Below, piece by piece: positions 1 to 8,321 of a DNA stretch of 64,000 nt (position 1 is the first letter of the stretch; each line of letters opens with the position of its first letter). The position numbers and the translations under genes are program-made. The stretch covers positions 119,198-183,197 of the forward strand of contig NZ_LWLE01000033.1 in NCBI RefSeq assembly GCF_001905125.1, in the 5' to 3' direction. Source of the stretch: Streptomyces sp. TSRI0281 (GTDB lineage: Bacteria > Actinomycetota > Actinomycetes > Streptomycetales > Streptomycetaceae). The notes below the pieces were generated by a model that searched no databases, was not told the origin of the DNA, and saw only the letters and a list, made by a program, of their open reading frames with translations.

Positions 1-1
1 C

Positions 2-166
2 GTGTTCCTGATGCCGGGCGCCGTCGCCGGAGCCACCCTGATGGTCCGTGACCTGGTCGTGCCCGAAGGCGCCGTTGGGGCCGCCGGGAGCGCCGGGAGC
101 TGTGCGGCGAACGCTGCCCCGGCGACGGCCCCGGCGCCCCACCCGTACCCGGTCGACGGCGCCTGA
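2..166 (+). CDS. C-terminal end of an unidentified protein
   Basis: An open frame enters from the left edge and stops at the TGA at 164-166, giving 54 residues. It begins VFLMPGAVAGATLMVRDLVV, a hydrophobic stretch, and ends in an Ala/Pro-rich tail. This could be the last membrane segment and tail of a membrane or secreted protein, but too little is left to name a family. It converges on the amine oxidase gene, whose stop is 39 bases away. The start lies outside the window. Confidence 0.5.
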   Translation: MFLMPGAVAGATLMVRDLVVPEGAVGAAGSAGSCAANAAPATAPAPHPYPVDGA

Positions 167-205
167 GCGCGGCTCGCGCCCCGGGGGCCGGGGGCCGGGA
201 GCCGG

Positions 206-2173
206 TCAGGCGCTGTGGACCTCCAGCGCCGTGCGGACCGCCGACTCCAGCGCCCCCTCGATCCAGGCGGGCTTGATCGAGGTGTGGCAGCCCGCGAAGT
301 GCAACGGACCCTCGGGCGTGCGGACATCGGGGAACAGCTCGGTGTGCTGGCCGGGCAGGAGGACGGACGCCTCGCCGTACGCGTACGGGTCACGCATCCA
401 TGACTGGGTGCGGCCGACGCCCGTGTAGAAGACCTCGATGCGCTGCCCGTAGACCTCCTGCATCCCGGCCAGGGCGCGCGGGTAGCGCTCGTCGTCCTCC
501 AGCGAGTCCCACTTCAGGGCGTCGTCGGCCCAGCTGTAGGAGGCGAGGACGACGCCGCCGGGGCTGCCGCCGACCGGGTAGGAGGGCTGGAACATGAAGC
601 GGTTGGGGTTGTCCGTCACCGAGCCGCCGCCGAAGACATGGGCCGCCTCGGGCTGGTTGCGGGCGGTGGCCCGGCAGGCGGCGTAGTGCGCCCGCTGGCC
701 GTCCGGGACATGGCCGGGCGGTACGGCGGGGTGGGCACCGAGCAGCGAACCGTCGGCGGGCGCCCGGCCGAGCCGGTAGGCGTCGTACAGTCCCGGGCGG
801 ACCCGGTCGAGCTGCTCCTTCCAGTCCTTCTCCTCGAACTCCCACCAGCGCAGGTTGAATTCGAGGAGGACCTTGGTCGCCGCGTCGTAATGGATCTCGG
901 TGACCGCGCGGCGCTTGCCGTACGACATCGCGGGCTGGACCGGGATGTGGCGCAGCCCGGAGAACGGCACGGTGACGATCGCCCGGTCACCGGTGAACGT
1001 CTCACGCTCGACCGCCCCGCCGCGCCCTTCTGAGACCGTCTCGACACTGACCCCGTCCGCCCCGTGGCTGATCCGGGTGACCCGGCGGTCCAGCCGCACC
1101 AGGTCCTTGACCCGTCCGTACATGGCGTCGACCAGGGTGGCGCTGCCGGCGGGCAGTTCGAAGAACGCGGTGCCCGGGCTGATCAGCGAGGCCCCGATGA
1201 AGCTGTGCACAAAGGCGAGATGGAGTCGCGAGGTCATGTTCTCGACCGTGCCGATGAGGTCGACCGTGCGCACGTCGAGCTTGGCGGCCTCGGTCAGGAA
1301 GCGGTACATCGACCAGTGCCCGTACTCCTGGATCACCTCCGCCCAGCCCTTGACGAGGTCGGCCCCCTCCTTGCCGTCGATCTTCTTCCGTACGGGGGCG
1401 AAGGCGTCCCGCACGATCTGGGACGCGGGCGTGTTCTCGTACTTCGCGGGCACACCGAAGGAGCGGTTGACCGCCCGGGGCTTCTTCGCGTAGTCGGCGC
1501 GCCGGACCCGGACGCCGTTGACATGGATCCAGGTGCGGTTGGCCGCCCGGCCGCCGCCGTCCACATCGACGAGGTGGAAGCGGCGGCGCTTCAGGTCGAA
1601 ACTGTCGATCAGCCCGGTGACCAGCGGGTGGCTGTCCGGGATACGCATCGCCCCGGCCTCGGCGTACTGCTTCGGGTCCGCGAAGGGCGCCGCGGACTTC
1701 TCGTGGCCGCCGGACCGGAAGGTCTTGATCCGGCCGCCGACCCGGTTGCCGTTGGCCTCGATGACGGTGACGGTGTGCCCGGCGGAGCGCAGCAGATGGG
1801 CCGCGGTCAGCCCGGCCGGTCCGGCACCGATGATCAGGACCTTCTTGGGGGTGCCGCCGGACCGGGGCAGGCCCGCGCCCAGCAGCACCTCCCGGTAGCG
1901 GGGCACCAGCGGCTTGTCGTTCTCGTCCCGCACCAGGATGGCGCGGGCCACGGTGAGGCAGGTGTTCCAGTCGGACCCGGACACCGCGGCGGTGACGGTA
2001 CCGGCCGGGGCCGCACCGGCGGGCGAGGCGCCTGCGGCGGTCGCGGCCAGAGCGGCGGCACCGGCGGCCGCTCCGGCGACCACCTGACGCCGAGAGGGCT
2101 GCTCCGGCGAGGAGTTGGCGGAAGAAGAGTCGGAAGTGGAGTAATCCATCGAGGAGTTAGGCATAACGATCAC
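206..2173 (-). CDS. Secreted flavin-containing amine oxidase (L-amino-acid/monoamine oxidase type)
   Basis: The 655-residue protein should oxidise an amine or L-amino acid using FAD and oxygen. The N-terminus has a twin-arginine signal: SRRQVV followed by an Ala/Gly-rich hydrophobic stretch to about residue 55, so Tat export is expected. The FAD-binding GxGxxG motif is in IGAGPAGLTAAHLLRSAG (about residue 115), followed by VIEAN and GGR, the usual order for the family. A central EAGAMRIP segment and a C-terminal FAGCHTSIKPAWIEGALESA segment are typical of L-amino acid and tryptophan oxidases. The most upstream start was used; internal Met codons could give a slightly shorter leader. Substrate cannot be read from sequence. 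Confidence 0.85.
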   Translation of the reverse strand: MIVMPNSSMDYSTSDSSSANSSPEQPSRRQVVAGAAAGAAALAATAAGASPAGAAPAGTVTAAVSGSDWNTCLTVARAILVRDENDKPLVPRYREVLLGAGLPRSGGTPKKVLIIGAGPAGLTAAHLLRSAGHTVTVIEANGNRVGGRIKTFRSGGHEKSAAPFADPKQYAEAGAMRIPDSHPLVTGLIDSFDLKRRRFHLVDVDGGGRAANRTWIHVNGVRVRRADYAKKPRAVNRSFGVPAKYENTPASQIVRDAFAPVRKKIDGKEGADLVKGWAEVIQEYGHWSMYRFLTEAAKLDVRTVDLIGTVENMTSRLHLAFVHSFIGASLISPGTAFFELPAGSATLVDAMYGRVKDLVRLDRRVTRISHGADGVSVETVSEGRGGAVERETFTGDRAIVTVPFSGLRHIPVQPAMSYGKRRAVTEIHYDAATKVLLEFNLRWWEFEEKDWKEQLDRVRPGLYDAYRLGRAPADGSLLGAHPAVPPGHVPDGQRAHYAACRATARNQPEAAHVFGGGSVTDNPNRFMFQPSYPVGGSPGGVVLASYSWADDALKWDSLEDDERYPRALAGMQEVYGQRIEVFYTGVGRTQSWMRDPYAYGEASVLLPGQHTELFPDVRTPEGPLHFAGCHTSIKPAWIEGALESAVRTALEVHSA

Positions 2174-2267
2174 CCTGAGGCCCGCGCGGGGCGGCGATGG
2201 ACAAAATACGCCTCAGCCGCCGTAAATCACCCGCAGGGGACCGTTGTCGATCTTTCTTGCTATGGCG

Positions 2268-2639
2268 TCATTCCTGGTCAACCCGCGTGTCGGGGGTCGG
2301 TGAAGGGTCCTGTCGCAGCAGCCGCAGGAAATCCTGGAAGGCACCCGGCATGTCCACCGACTCCGGGTCCAGCAGCCACTGGTACGGCAAGCCGTCCAGT
2401 ACCGCCACCAACAGCACCGCCGCCTGCTCCGGGCTCTGTCCGCCCGGCAGCCGGTCGCCGCACTCGGTCCGGAGCATCGCCGCCATCCGGGGCCGGACCT
2501 GTGTGCAGCGCCGGGTGAAGAACTCCCGCGCCGGGTGGTCCTCCGTGACGCTCTCGCCGAGCGGCGCCGAGAAGGTCTGGACGATGCCGGGGCGCATCGC
2601 GTTGTCCTCCACCAGCGAGCCCAGCAGCTCCGGCCGCCA
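2268..2639 (-). pseudogene. TetR-family regulator remnant, DNA-binding domain missing
   Basis: The reading frame encodes only the C-terminal ligand-binding half of a TetR regulator, from WRPELLGSLVEDNAMRPGIV through DHPAREFFTRRC to a natural stop. Upstream the frame turns into Gly/Pro-rich text and hits a stop at 2697-2699. No helix-turn-helix sequence is present in any frame before the epimerase gene ends at 2750. The homology-bearing part is about 120 residues, against roughly 200 for an intact TetR. A GTG at 2610-2612 could still start a 114-residue product, but it could not bind DNA as a TetR protein. I read it as a 5'-deleted gene. Confidence 0.7.
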
Positions 2640-2749
2640 GGAGCCGTCGCCCGGTGCGCCGCCGGTGTCCCAGCCCGGAGGCGCCCCGGGAGGCCGTCAG
2701 CCGCAGCGGGAATCCGTACACCCTCGGCGCACCGGCCTCCCGTGCGCCG

Positions 2750-3751
2750 TCAACGTACCGAGAACCCGTACACGGTGCTCGACAGGAACTCCTCGCCCGG
2801 CCGGAGCACCGTGCTCGGGAACTCCGGCCGGTTCGGGGAGTCCGGGAAGTGCTGGGTCTCCAGCGCGATCCCGGCGCACGGTCCGTACGGCGACCCGTCG
2901 AAGTGGTCGGCGGTGTACAGCTGAAGCCCCGGCTCCGTCGTGCGCACCGTCAGCACCCGCCCCGACCAGGCGTCGTACAGCTCCGCGGCGACGGCGTCCC
3001 CGGCGGGAGCGTCCAGCACGAAGTTGTGGTCGTACCCCGCGCCCACCACCCTCGTCCCGCGGAAGTCGCACCGGGTCCCCGCCACCGGCACCGACCCACC
3101 CGTCGGCAGCGACTCGCCGTCCACCGGGGTGATCCGCCCGGCCGCGATCCACAACTGCTGCCCGAGCGCGCTGCCGCTGTCGGCGCCCGCCAGGTTCCAG
3201 TACGTGTGGTTCGTCGGATTCAGCACCGTCGGCGCGTCCGTCGTCGCCCGGTACCCGATCCGCAGCGCCCCGCCCGCGTCCAGGCTGTACGTCACCGAGA
3301 ACGCGAGCCGCCCGGGAAAGCCCTCCTCGCCGTCCTGCGCGACCAGCGAGAGACGGACCCCGTCCGGGACCTCCCGCGCCTGCCACACCCGCTTGTCGAA
3401 GCCGCGCGTCCCGCCGTGCACATGGTTGCGGCCCTCGTTGCGCGTCACCCGGTGCCCGGTGCCGTCCAGGACGAACCCGGCGCCCGCGATCCGGTTCGCG
3501 TACCGCCCGACCACCGCCCCGAAATACGGACCCGGGTACTTCTCGTAGCCCGCGACGTCCGGCAGCCCCAGCGCCACCCCGGTCCGCGTGCCGTCCCGTG
3601 CCGGTACCTCGACCGACTGCACGATCGCACCGTAGGTCAGCACCCGCACCAGCGTCCCGTCCCGCTCCAGGGTCCAGCGCTGGACACCGGTGCCGTCCGC
3701 GAGAGTGCCGAAATCTTCCGTACGTATGGCCGTGGGCCCGCCCGTCGTCAT
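2750..3751 (-). CDS. Aldose 1-epimerase (galactose mutarotase family)
   Basis: A 333-residue cytosolic enzyme that interconverts the alpha and beta anomers of aldoses. Family landmarks appear in order: YGAIVQSVEVP near the N-terminus, GRYANRI, the catalytic-His region NHVHGG, PTNHTYWNLAG, the substrate segment GYDHNFVLD and the catalytic-Glu region ALETQHFPDSPNRPEFPS. Length is normal. The ATG at 3751 was chosen because conserved homology begins there; the frame stays open further upstream only by overlapping the neighbouring lipoprotein gene, which ends 11 bases away. Confidence 0.9.
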   Translation of the reverse strand: MTTGGPTAIRTEDFGTLADGTGVQRWTLERDGTLVRVLTYGAIVQSVEVPARDGTRTGVALGLPDVAGYEKYPGPYFGAVVGRYANRIAGAGFVLDGTGHRVTRNEGRNHVHGGTRGFDKRVWQAREVPDGVRLSLVAQDGEEGFPGRLAFSVTYSLDAGGALRIGYRATTDAPTVLNPTNHTYWNLAGADSGSALGQQLWIAAGRITPVDGESLPTGGSVPVAGTRCDFRGTRVVGAGYDHNFVLDAPAGDAVAAELYDAWSGRVLTVRTTEPGLQLYTADHFDGSPYGPCAGIALETQHFPDSPNRPEFPSTVLRPGEEFLSSTVYGFSVR

Positions 3752-3762
3752 GATTGCGGACC

Positions 3763-4689
3763 CTACGCCGGGGGCCGCTCCGCCGTAACGTTGCGGTACG
3801 CGATCTCCGCCAGCCTGGCCTGTCCGTCGCGCCCCGGATGGAACCAGTCCCACCGGCTGAGCTGCGTACCGGTGAACCGGTAGTCGAAGACCGCCCCGCC
3901 GTCGTACCGACAGCGCCGGTCCTTCGCGCACACCTCGCGCAGCACCTCGTTGTACGCGACCACCCGGTCCTGCACCGCGTCCCGCCGGGCCACGGCCGCC
4001 GGGCCCATGTCGTCCGCGTCGCCCAGCATCGACTTGCAGATCCCGAGCTTCCAGATCTGCTTGCCCAGCTCGTTCTCGCGCCCCGTGGACCAGAGCCGCT
4101 TCAGATCCGGCACGCTCGACACATAAACCTGCGCCTTCGGGGCCGTACCGCGCAGCTGACGCATCGACGCCTCGAACGAGGCCCGGAAGTCCGCCACCGG
4201 CGTCATGATCGCGACCGATTCCCGGCAGGCGTCATTGGCGCCGATCATCACCGTCACCAGCTCCGGCTTCTCCTTCGCCGCCAGCGCCATCTGCTCCGGC
4301 AACTGGGCTATCCGGGCCCCCGACACGGCGTGGTTCCAGCTGCGCGCGGCCACGTCCGTCGTGCCGAGCAGCCGCACCGCGAGGCTGCGCACCTCGCCGT
4401 CCGTACCGGTCGCCCAGGACACCTCGGGGCAGTCGGTCAGCACCGAACAGGCGTCGAACCCCCGGGTGATGGAGTCCCCGACGGCCGCGACCGAGGACGG
4501 ACTGCGGTCCCAGTCGGGGGTGGGGGAGGGGGACGGAGAGGCGCCGCGCGACGACCCCGACGCGCTGCGGGCGGTCTCATTCGGCCCATTGGTGCAGCCC
4601 GCCAGCGCGACGGCGGCGCCGAGAAACGAAACCGCTGTCAGCACGGCGACAGCGGTACGCGAATGAGGGCGTCCCGCACGCTCCGACAT
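3763..4689 (-). CDS. SGNH/GDSL-family hydrolase, lipoprotein
   Basis: A 308-residue exported esterase or lipase-like hydrolase. The N-terminal signal ends in a lipobox, VALAGC, with the lipidated Cys at residue 32, so the protein should be anchored outside the membrane. The SGNH signature is complete: catalytic Ser73 in AVGDSITRG, Asn152 in IGANDAC and the Asp281/His284 pair in DWFHPG. A Ser/Pro-rich linker (about 40-65) joins the anchor to the catalytic domain. Six or more Cys in the mature part suggest disulfides. It sits 11 bases upstream of the epimerase gene and is probably co-transcribed with it. The natural substrate is unknown. Confidence 0.88.
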   Translation of the reverse strand: MSERAGRPHSRTAVAVLTAVSFLGAAVALAGCTNGPNETARSASGSSRGASPSPSPTPDWDRSPSSVAAVGDSITRGFDACSVLTDCPEVSWATGTDGEVRSLAVRLLGTTDVAARSWNHAVSGARIAQLPEQMALAAKEKPELVTVMIGANDACRESVAIMTPVADFRASFEASMRQLRGTAPKAQVYVSSVPDLKRLWSTGRENELGKQIWKLGICKSMLGDADDMGPAAVARRDAVQDRVVAYNEVLREVCAKDRRCRYDGGAVFDYRFTGTQLSRWDWFHPGRDGQARLAEIAYRNVTAERPPA

Positions 4690-4959
4690 CCCTGATCCCT
4701 CCGGTCATTCACTGGTTTATGCCTCTGGTAATGCCCCCGGCAAGCCCCGCCGCCCCAGGTCACGGGCGTGCGCGCCCCGCAGGGTGAAAGCTGGACGAAT
4801 GATGGGCCCGGGACCGACGGTACGTCACACGCCCGACCCCGGGGCACGGTAGTTTCTCCTCGTCGAACCAGTGGCGCCTCGCCCACCCGCGTATACGTGG
4901 GGGGCTTCGGCACATTACTTCACGTCACATACTGTCCCTTTTCAGGAGATTAACTCCCG

Positions 4960-5064
4960 ATGCTGTTTACTGATGACAACCTCGGGAACTGGCCGAAAAG
5001 AGACGGTACGAGCGCGAGGCCGCTGGGGAAGGCGTACCTCGTCCCACACTGGAGGTCCCGGTGA
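4960..5064 (+). CDS. Possible 34-residue leader ORF translationally coupled to the DUF3145 gene
   Basis: Starting at an ATG at 4960, preceded by AGGAGA about 11 bases upstream, is a 34-codon frame that begins MLFTDDNLGNWPKRDG and ends VPHWRSR. Its TGA (5062-5064) overlaps the GTG start of the next gene in the coupling pattern GTGA. The arrangement suggests a small protein or leader peptide read through into the DUF3145 gene. No family is recognised, and a chance frame cannot be excluded. Confidence 0.4.
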   Translation: MLFTDDNLGNWPKRDGTSARPLGKAYLVPHWRSR

Positions 5065-5555
5065 CGACACGTGGAGTCCTGTACGTTCACTCCGCACCGC
5101 GCGCGCTGTGCCCACATGTCGAATGGGCGGTAGCGGGTGTCCTCGGTGTGCGGGTTCAGCTGGACTGGATCAGACAGCCGGCCGCTCCCGGCACCTGGCG
5201 GTCCGAGTTTTCCTGGAAGGGCAGGCCCGGCACCGCCTCACAGCTCGCCTCGGCGCTCCGGGGCTGGGATCTGCTGCGCTTCGAGGTCACCGCCGAGCCC
5301 TGCCCCACCGCCGAGGGTGAGCGCTACAGCTCCACCCCCGAGCTGGGGATCTTCCACGCCGTCACCGGGATGCACGGCGACATCCTGATCCCCGAGGACC
5401 GGCTGCGGGCCGCGCTGGCCCGCTCCGTGCGCGGCGAGAGCGACCTGGAGGCGGAGATCGCCAAGCTGCTCGGCAAGCCGTGGGACGACGAACTGGAGTC
5501 CTTCCGGCACGCGGGCGAGGGCGCGCCGGTCCGCTGGCTGCACCAGGTGGTGTGA
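5061..5555 (+). CDS. DUF3145 family protein
   Basis: The 164-residue protein begins MTTRGVLYVHSAPRALCPHVEWA and matches DUF3145, an actinobacterial family with no assigned function that commonly sits next to fabF, as here. It has no signal peptide or membrane segment and should be cytosolic. The GTG start at 5061 follows GGAGG at 5051-5055. Conserved features include LDWIRQP, ELGIFHAVTGMHGDI and a C-terminal GAPVRWLHQV. It converges on fabF across a strong hairpin. Association with fatty acid synthesis is inferred only from the neighbourhood. Confidence 0.85.
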   Translation: MTTRGVLYVHSAPRALCPHVEWAVAGVLGVRVQLDWIRQPAAPGTWRSEFSWKGRPGTASQLASALRGWDLLRFEVTAEPCPTAEGERYSSTPELGIFHAVTGMHGDILIPEDRLRAALARSVRGESDLEAEIAKLLGKPWDDELESFRHAGEGAPVRWLHQVV

Positions 5556-5585
5556 GAACGGCCCCTGATGGGGGGAAAACGGCTT

Positions 5586-5643
5586 CTGGTACGGCTGTGG
5601 CCCGCCTCCCCCGAACCGGGGAGGCGGGCCACAGCCGTACCAG
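5586..5643. terminator. Bidirectional hairpin terminator between DUF3145 and fabF
   Basis: Bases 5586-5611 and 5618-5643 form a perfect 26-bp inverted repeat around a 6-base loop. It begins 30 bases after the DUF3145 stop and ends 8 bases before the fabF stop, so it can end transcription from both convergent genes. There is no U-run, as is usual in Streptomyces. Confidence 0.85.
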
Positions 5644-5651
5644 GACCTGCG

Positions 5652-6914
5652 TCAGACCGAGCGGAACGCCAGCACCACGTTGTGGCCGCCGAAACCGAAC
5701 GAGTTGTTGATCGCGGCGATCGGCCCCTCGGGCAGCGGACGCGGCTTGTCGCGGACGACGTCCGCCTCCACCGCGTCGTCGAGGTGATCGATGTTGATGG
5801 TCGGCGGCGCCATCCGGTTGTACAGCGCCAGGACCGTCGCGACGGTCTCGATGCCGCCCGCGCCACCGAGCAGGTGACCGGTCATCGACTTGGTCGCGGA
5901 GATCGCGACGTGGTCGAGATCGTCGCCCAGGACCTTGCGCAGGGCCTTGATCTCGGCGATGTCACCCTGCGGGGTCGACGTGGCGTGCGCGTTGAGGTGA
6001 ACGACCTCGGACGGCTTGAGGTCCGTCGAGTCGAGCAGGTTCCGCATCGCGGCGGCGATGCCGCGCCCGGTGGGCTCGGGCTGCGCGATGTGGTGGGCGT
6101 CAGCGGAAAGCCCCTGGCCCAGCACCTCGCAGTAGACCCTGGCGCCACGTGCGGCGGCGTGCTCGGCGGACTCCAGGACAACGACACCGGCGCCCTCGCC
6201 GAGGACGAAACCGTCCCGGGCCGTGTCATAGGGACGAGACGCCTTCTCGGGCTCGTCGTTGCTCTTGGACATCGCCATCATGTTGGCGAACGCGGCGATC
6301 GGCAGCGGGTGGATCGCCGCCTCCGTGCCACCGGCGACGACCACGTCGGCGCGGCCGGTGCGGATCATCTCGACGGCGTACCCGATGGCCTCGGCGCCGG
6401 AGGCGCAGGCGGAGACCGGGGTGTGGACACCGGCCTGGGCGTTGACCTCCAGGCCGACGTTGGCGGCCGGACCGTTGGGCATGAGCATCGGAACGGTGTG
6501 CGGGGAGACGCGGCGTACGCCCTTCTCCTTCAGCACGTCGTACTGGTCGAGCAGGGTGATCACGCCGCCGATGCCGGAGGCGATGACCGTGCCCAGACGC
6601 TCGGGGCGGATCTTCTCGTCCTCACCGGCCTTGCCGGTGAAGCCCGCGTCCGTCCACGCCTCACGGGCCGCGATCAGCGCGAACTGCGCCGAGCGGTCCA
6701 GCTTGCGGGCGAGCGGGCGCGGCAGAACCTCGCCCGGGTCGACGGCCGCGAGGGCGGCGATCCGGACGGGCAGTTCGGCGAAGCGCTCACCTTCGAGGGG
6801 CTTGACGCCGGAGCGACCGGCCATCAGCCCTTCCCAGGTCGATGCGGAGTCGCCACCCAGCGGAGTGGTTGCGCCGATACCGGTGACGACCACGGTGCGA
6901 TTGGTCGGGATCAC
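5652..6914 (-). CDS. fabF: Beta-ketoacyl-ACP synthase II
   Basis: The 420-residue condensing enzyme extends acyl chains by decarboxylative Claisen condensation with malonyl-ACP in type II fatty acid synthesis. The Cys-His-His triad is visible: Cys170 in SACASGAEA, His310 in LNAHATSTP and His347 in KSMTGHLLGGAGG. The start is a GTG at 6914 with GGAGAAG eight bases upstream; the conserved N-terminus TNRTVVVTGIGATTPLG follows directly. It is the last gene of the fabD-fabH-acpP-fabF operon and ends in the strong shared terminator. Confidence 0.96.
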   Translation of the reverse strand: MIPTNRTVVVTGIGATTPLGGDSASTWEGLMAGRSGVKPLEGERFAELPVRIAALAAVDPGEVLPRPLARKLDRSAQFALIAAREAWTDAGFTGKAGEDEKIRPERLGTVIASGIGGVITLLDQYDVLKEKGVRRVSPHTVPMLMPNGPAANVGLEVNAQAGVHTPVSACASGAEAIGYAVEMIRTGRADVVVAGGTEAAIHPLPIAAFANMMAMSKSNDEPEKASRPYDTARDGFVLGEGAGVVVLESAEHAAARGARVYCEVLGQGLSADAHHIAQPEPTGRGIAAAMRNLLDSTDLKPSEVVHLNAHATSTPQGDIAEIKALRKVLGDDLDHVAISATKSMTGHLLGGAGGIETVATVLALYNRMAPPTINIDHLDDAVEADVVRDKPRPLPEGPIAAINNSFGFGGHNVVLAFRSV

Positions 6915-6993
6915 TGGAAAATCTTCTCCACGTGTAGAGGGTCGTGAATCAGCGGCGCCACCGCCGGGTGGCGACACACGAGCCGGGGCTGGA

Positions 6994-7242
6994 TCAGCCC
7001 TGGTGCTTCAGGATGTAGTCGGCGGCGTCGCCGACCGTCTTGAGGTTCTTGACGTCCTCGTCGGGGATCTTGACGTCGAAGCGCTCTTCGGCGGCGACGA
7101 CGACCTCGACCATGGACAGCGAGTCGACGTCCAGGTCGTCGGTGAAGGACTTGTCCAGCTGGACGTCCTCGACCGGGATTCCGGCGATCTCGTTGACGAT
7201 CTCGGCGAGACCGGTGACGATCTCTTCCTGGGTGGCGGCCAT
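6994..7242 (-). CDS. acpP: Acyl carrier protein of fatty acid synthesis
   Basis: An 82-residue acidic carrier protein that holds growing fatty acyl chains on a 4'-phosphopantetheine arm. The attachment Ser41 sits in the motif DDLDVDSLSMVEVV. Length and the acidic helix following the Ser are normal for bacterial ACP. It lies between fabH and fabF in the operon, with 64 and 79 bases on either side. Confidence 0.96.
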   Translation of the reverse strand: MAATQEEIVTGLAEIVNEIAGIPVEDVQLDKSFTDDLDVDSLSMVEVVVAAEERFDVKIPDEDVKNLKTVGDAADYILKHQG

Positions 7243-7306
7243 GTTGGCGCTCCTTCGATGGTTTTCTTCAGGGTTCGGGTGTGCCGGACCAAAAGGTCCG
7301 GTGTGC

Positions 7307-8308
7307 CTAGGGGAGGGTAACGACCGTCGCGGCGTAGACGAGACCCGCCCCGAAGCCGATGACGAGCGCGGTGTCGCCGCTCTTCGCTTGACCGGTCGCC
7401 AGGAGCCGCTCCATTGCGAGCGGAATCGAGGCGGCGGACGTGTTGCCGGTGGTTTCCACGTCGCGGGCGACCGTGACGTGCTCCGGCAGCTTCAGGGTCT
7501 TCACCATCGAGTCGATGATCCGCATGTTGGCCTGGTGCGGAATGAAGACGTCCAGGTCTTCCGGGGCGATCCCGGCCGCGTCCAGCGCCTGCTGGGCGAC
7601 CTTCGCCATCTCGAAGACGGCCCAGCGGAAGACCGCCTGGCCCTCCTGCGTGATGGCCGGGAACTTCTCCGGACGGTCGGTGTGGAACACGTCCCAGGCC
7701 ACGGTCTGCTTGATGGTCTCGGACTTGTCGCCCTCGGAACCCCAGACGGTGGGGCCGATGGCCGGCTCCTTCGAGGGACCGACGACGACCGCGCCCGCGC
7801 CGTCGCCGAACAGGAAGGCCGTCGCACGGTCCTCCAGGTCGGTGAGGTCGCTGAGCCGCTCCACGCCGATCACCAGGACGTACTCCGCCGAACCCTCGAC
7901 GATCATGCCCTTGGCGAGGGTCAGGCCGTAGCCGAAGCCCGCGCAGCCGGCGGAGATGTCGAAGGCGGCGGGCTTGCCCGCGCCGATCTTGTGGGCGATC
8001 TCGGTCGCGATGGCCGGGGTCTGCTTGAAGTGCGAGACGGTGGAGACGATGACCGCGCCGATCTGCTCGGGCGTGATCCCGGCATCGGCGATCGCCTTGC
8101 CCGATGCCTCGACGGACATCGCGGACACGGTCTCCTCGTCGGAGGCCCAGTGGCGGGTGGCGATGCCGGAACGCGAGCGGATCCACTCGTCGGACGAGTC
8201 GATCGTTTCGAGGATCACCTCGTTCGGCACGACACGGGTGGGGCGGTAGCCGCCGACACCCATGATGCGCGCGTACGCGGCGCCCTGGCTGGGCCTGATC
8301 TTCGACAT
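7307..8308 (-). CDS. fabH: Beta-ketoacyl-ACP synthase III
   Basis: A 333-residue initiating condensing enzyme that joins an acyl-CoA starter, often branched in Streptomyces, to malonyl-ACP. The catalytic triad is Cys122 in ISAGCAGFGYG, His258 in FIPHQANMRI and Asn289 in TTGNTSAASIPLA. The ATG at 8308 was chosen because the typical SKIRPSQGAAYARI N-terminus starts there; a few extra in-frame codons upstream overlap fabD and add no homology. It lies 13 bases after fabD. Confidence 0.96.
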   Translation of the reverse strand: MSKIRPSQGAAYARIMGVGGYRPTRVVPNEVILETIDSSDEWIRSRSGIATRHWASDEETVSAMSVEASGKAIADAGITPEQIGAVIVSTVSHFKQTPAIATEIAHKIGAGKPAAFDISAGCAGFGYGLTLAKGMIVEGSAEYVLVIGVERLSDLTDLEDRATAFLFGDGAGAVVVGPSKEPAIGPTVWGSEGDKSETIKQTVAWDVFHTDRPEKFPAITQEGQAVFRWAVFEMAKVAQQALDAAGIAPEDLDVFIPHQANMRIIDSMVKTLKLPEHVTVARDVETTGNTSAASIPLAMERLLATGQAKSGDTALVIGFGAGLVYAATVVTLP

Positions 8309-8321
8309 GCTCTCGGGCTCC

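Noticed and set aside
1064..2518. A 484-codon plus-strand frame over the amine oxidase and TetR remnant
   Set aside because: It runs antisense through a recognisable FAD enzyme, and its own product shows no family motif.
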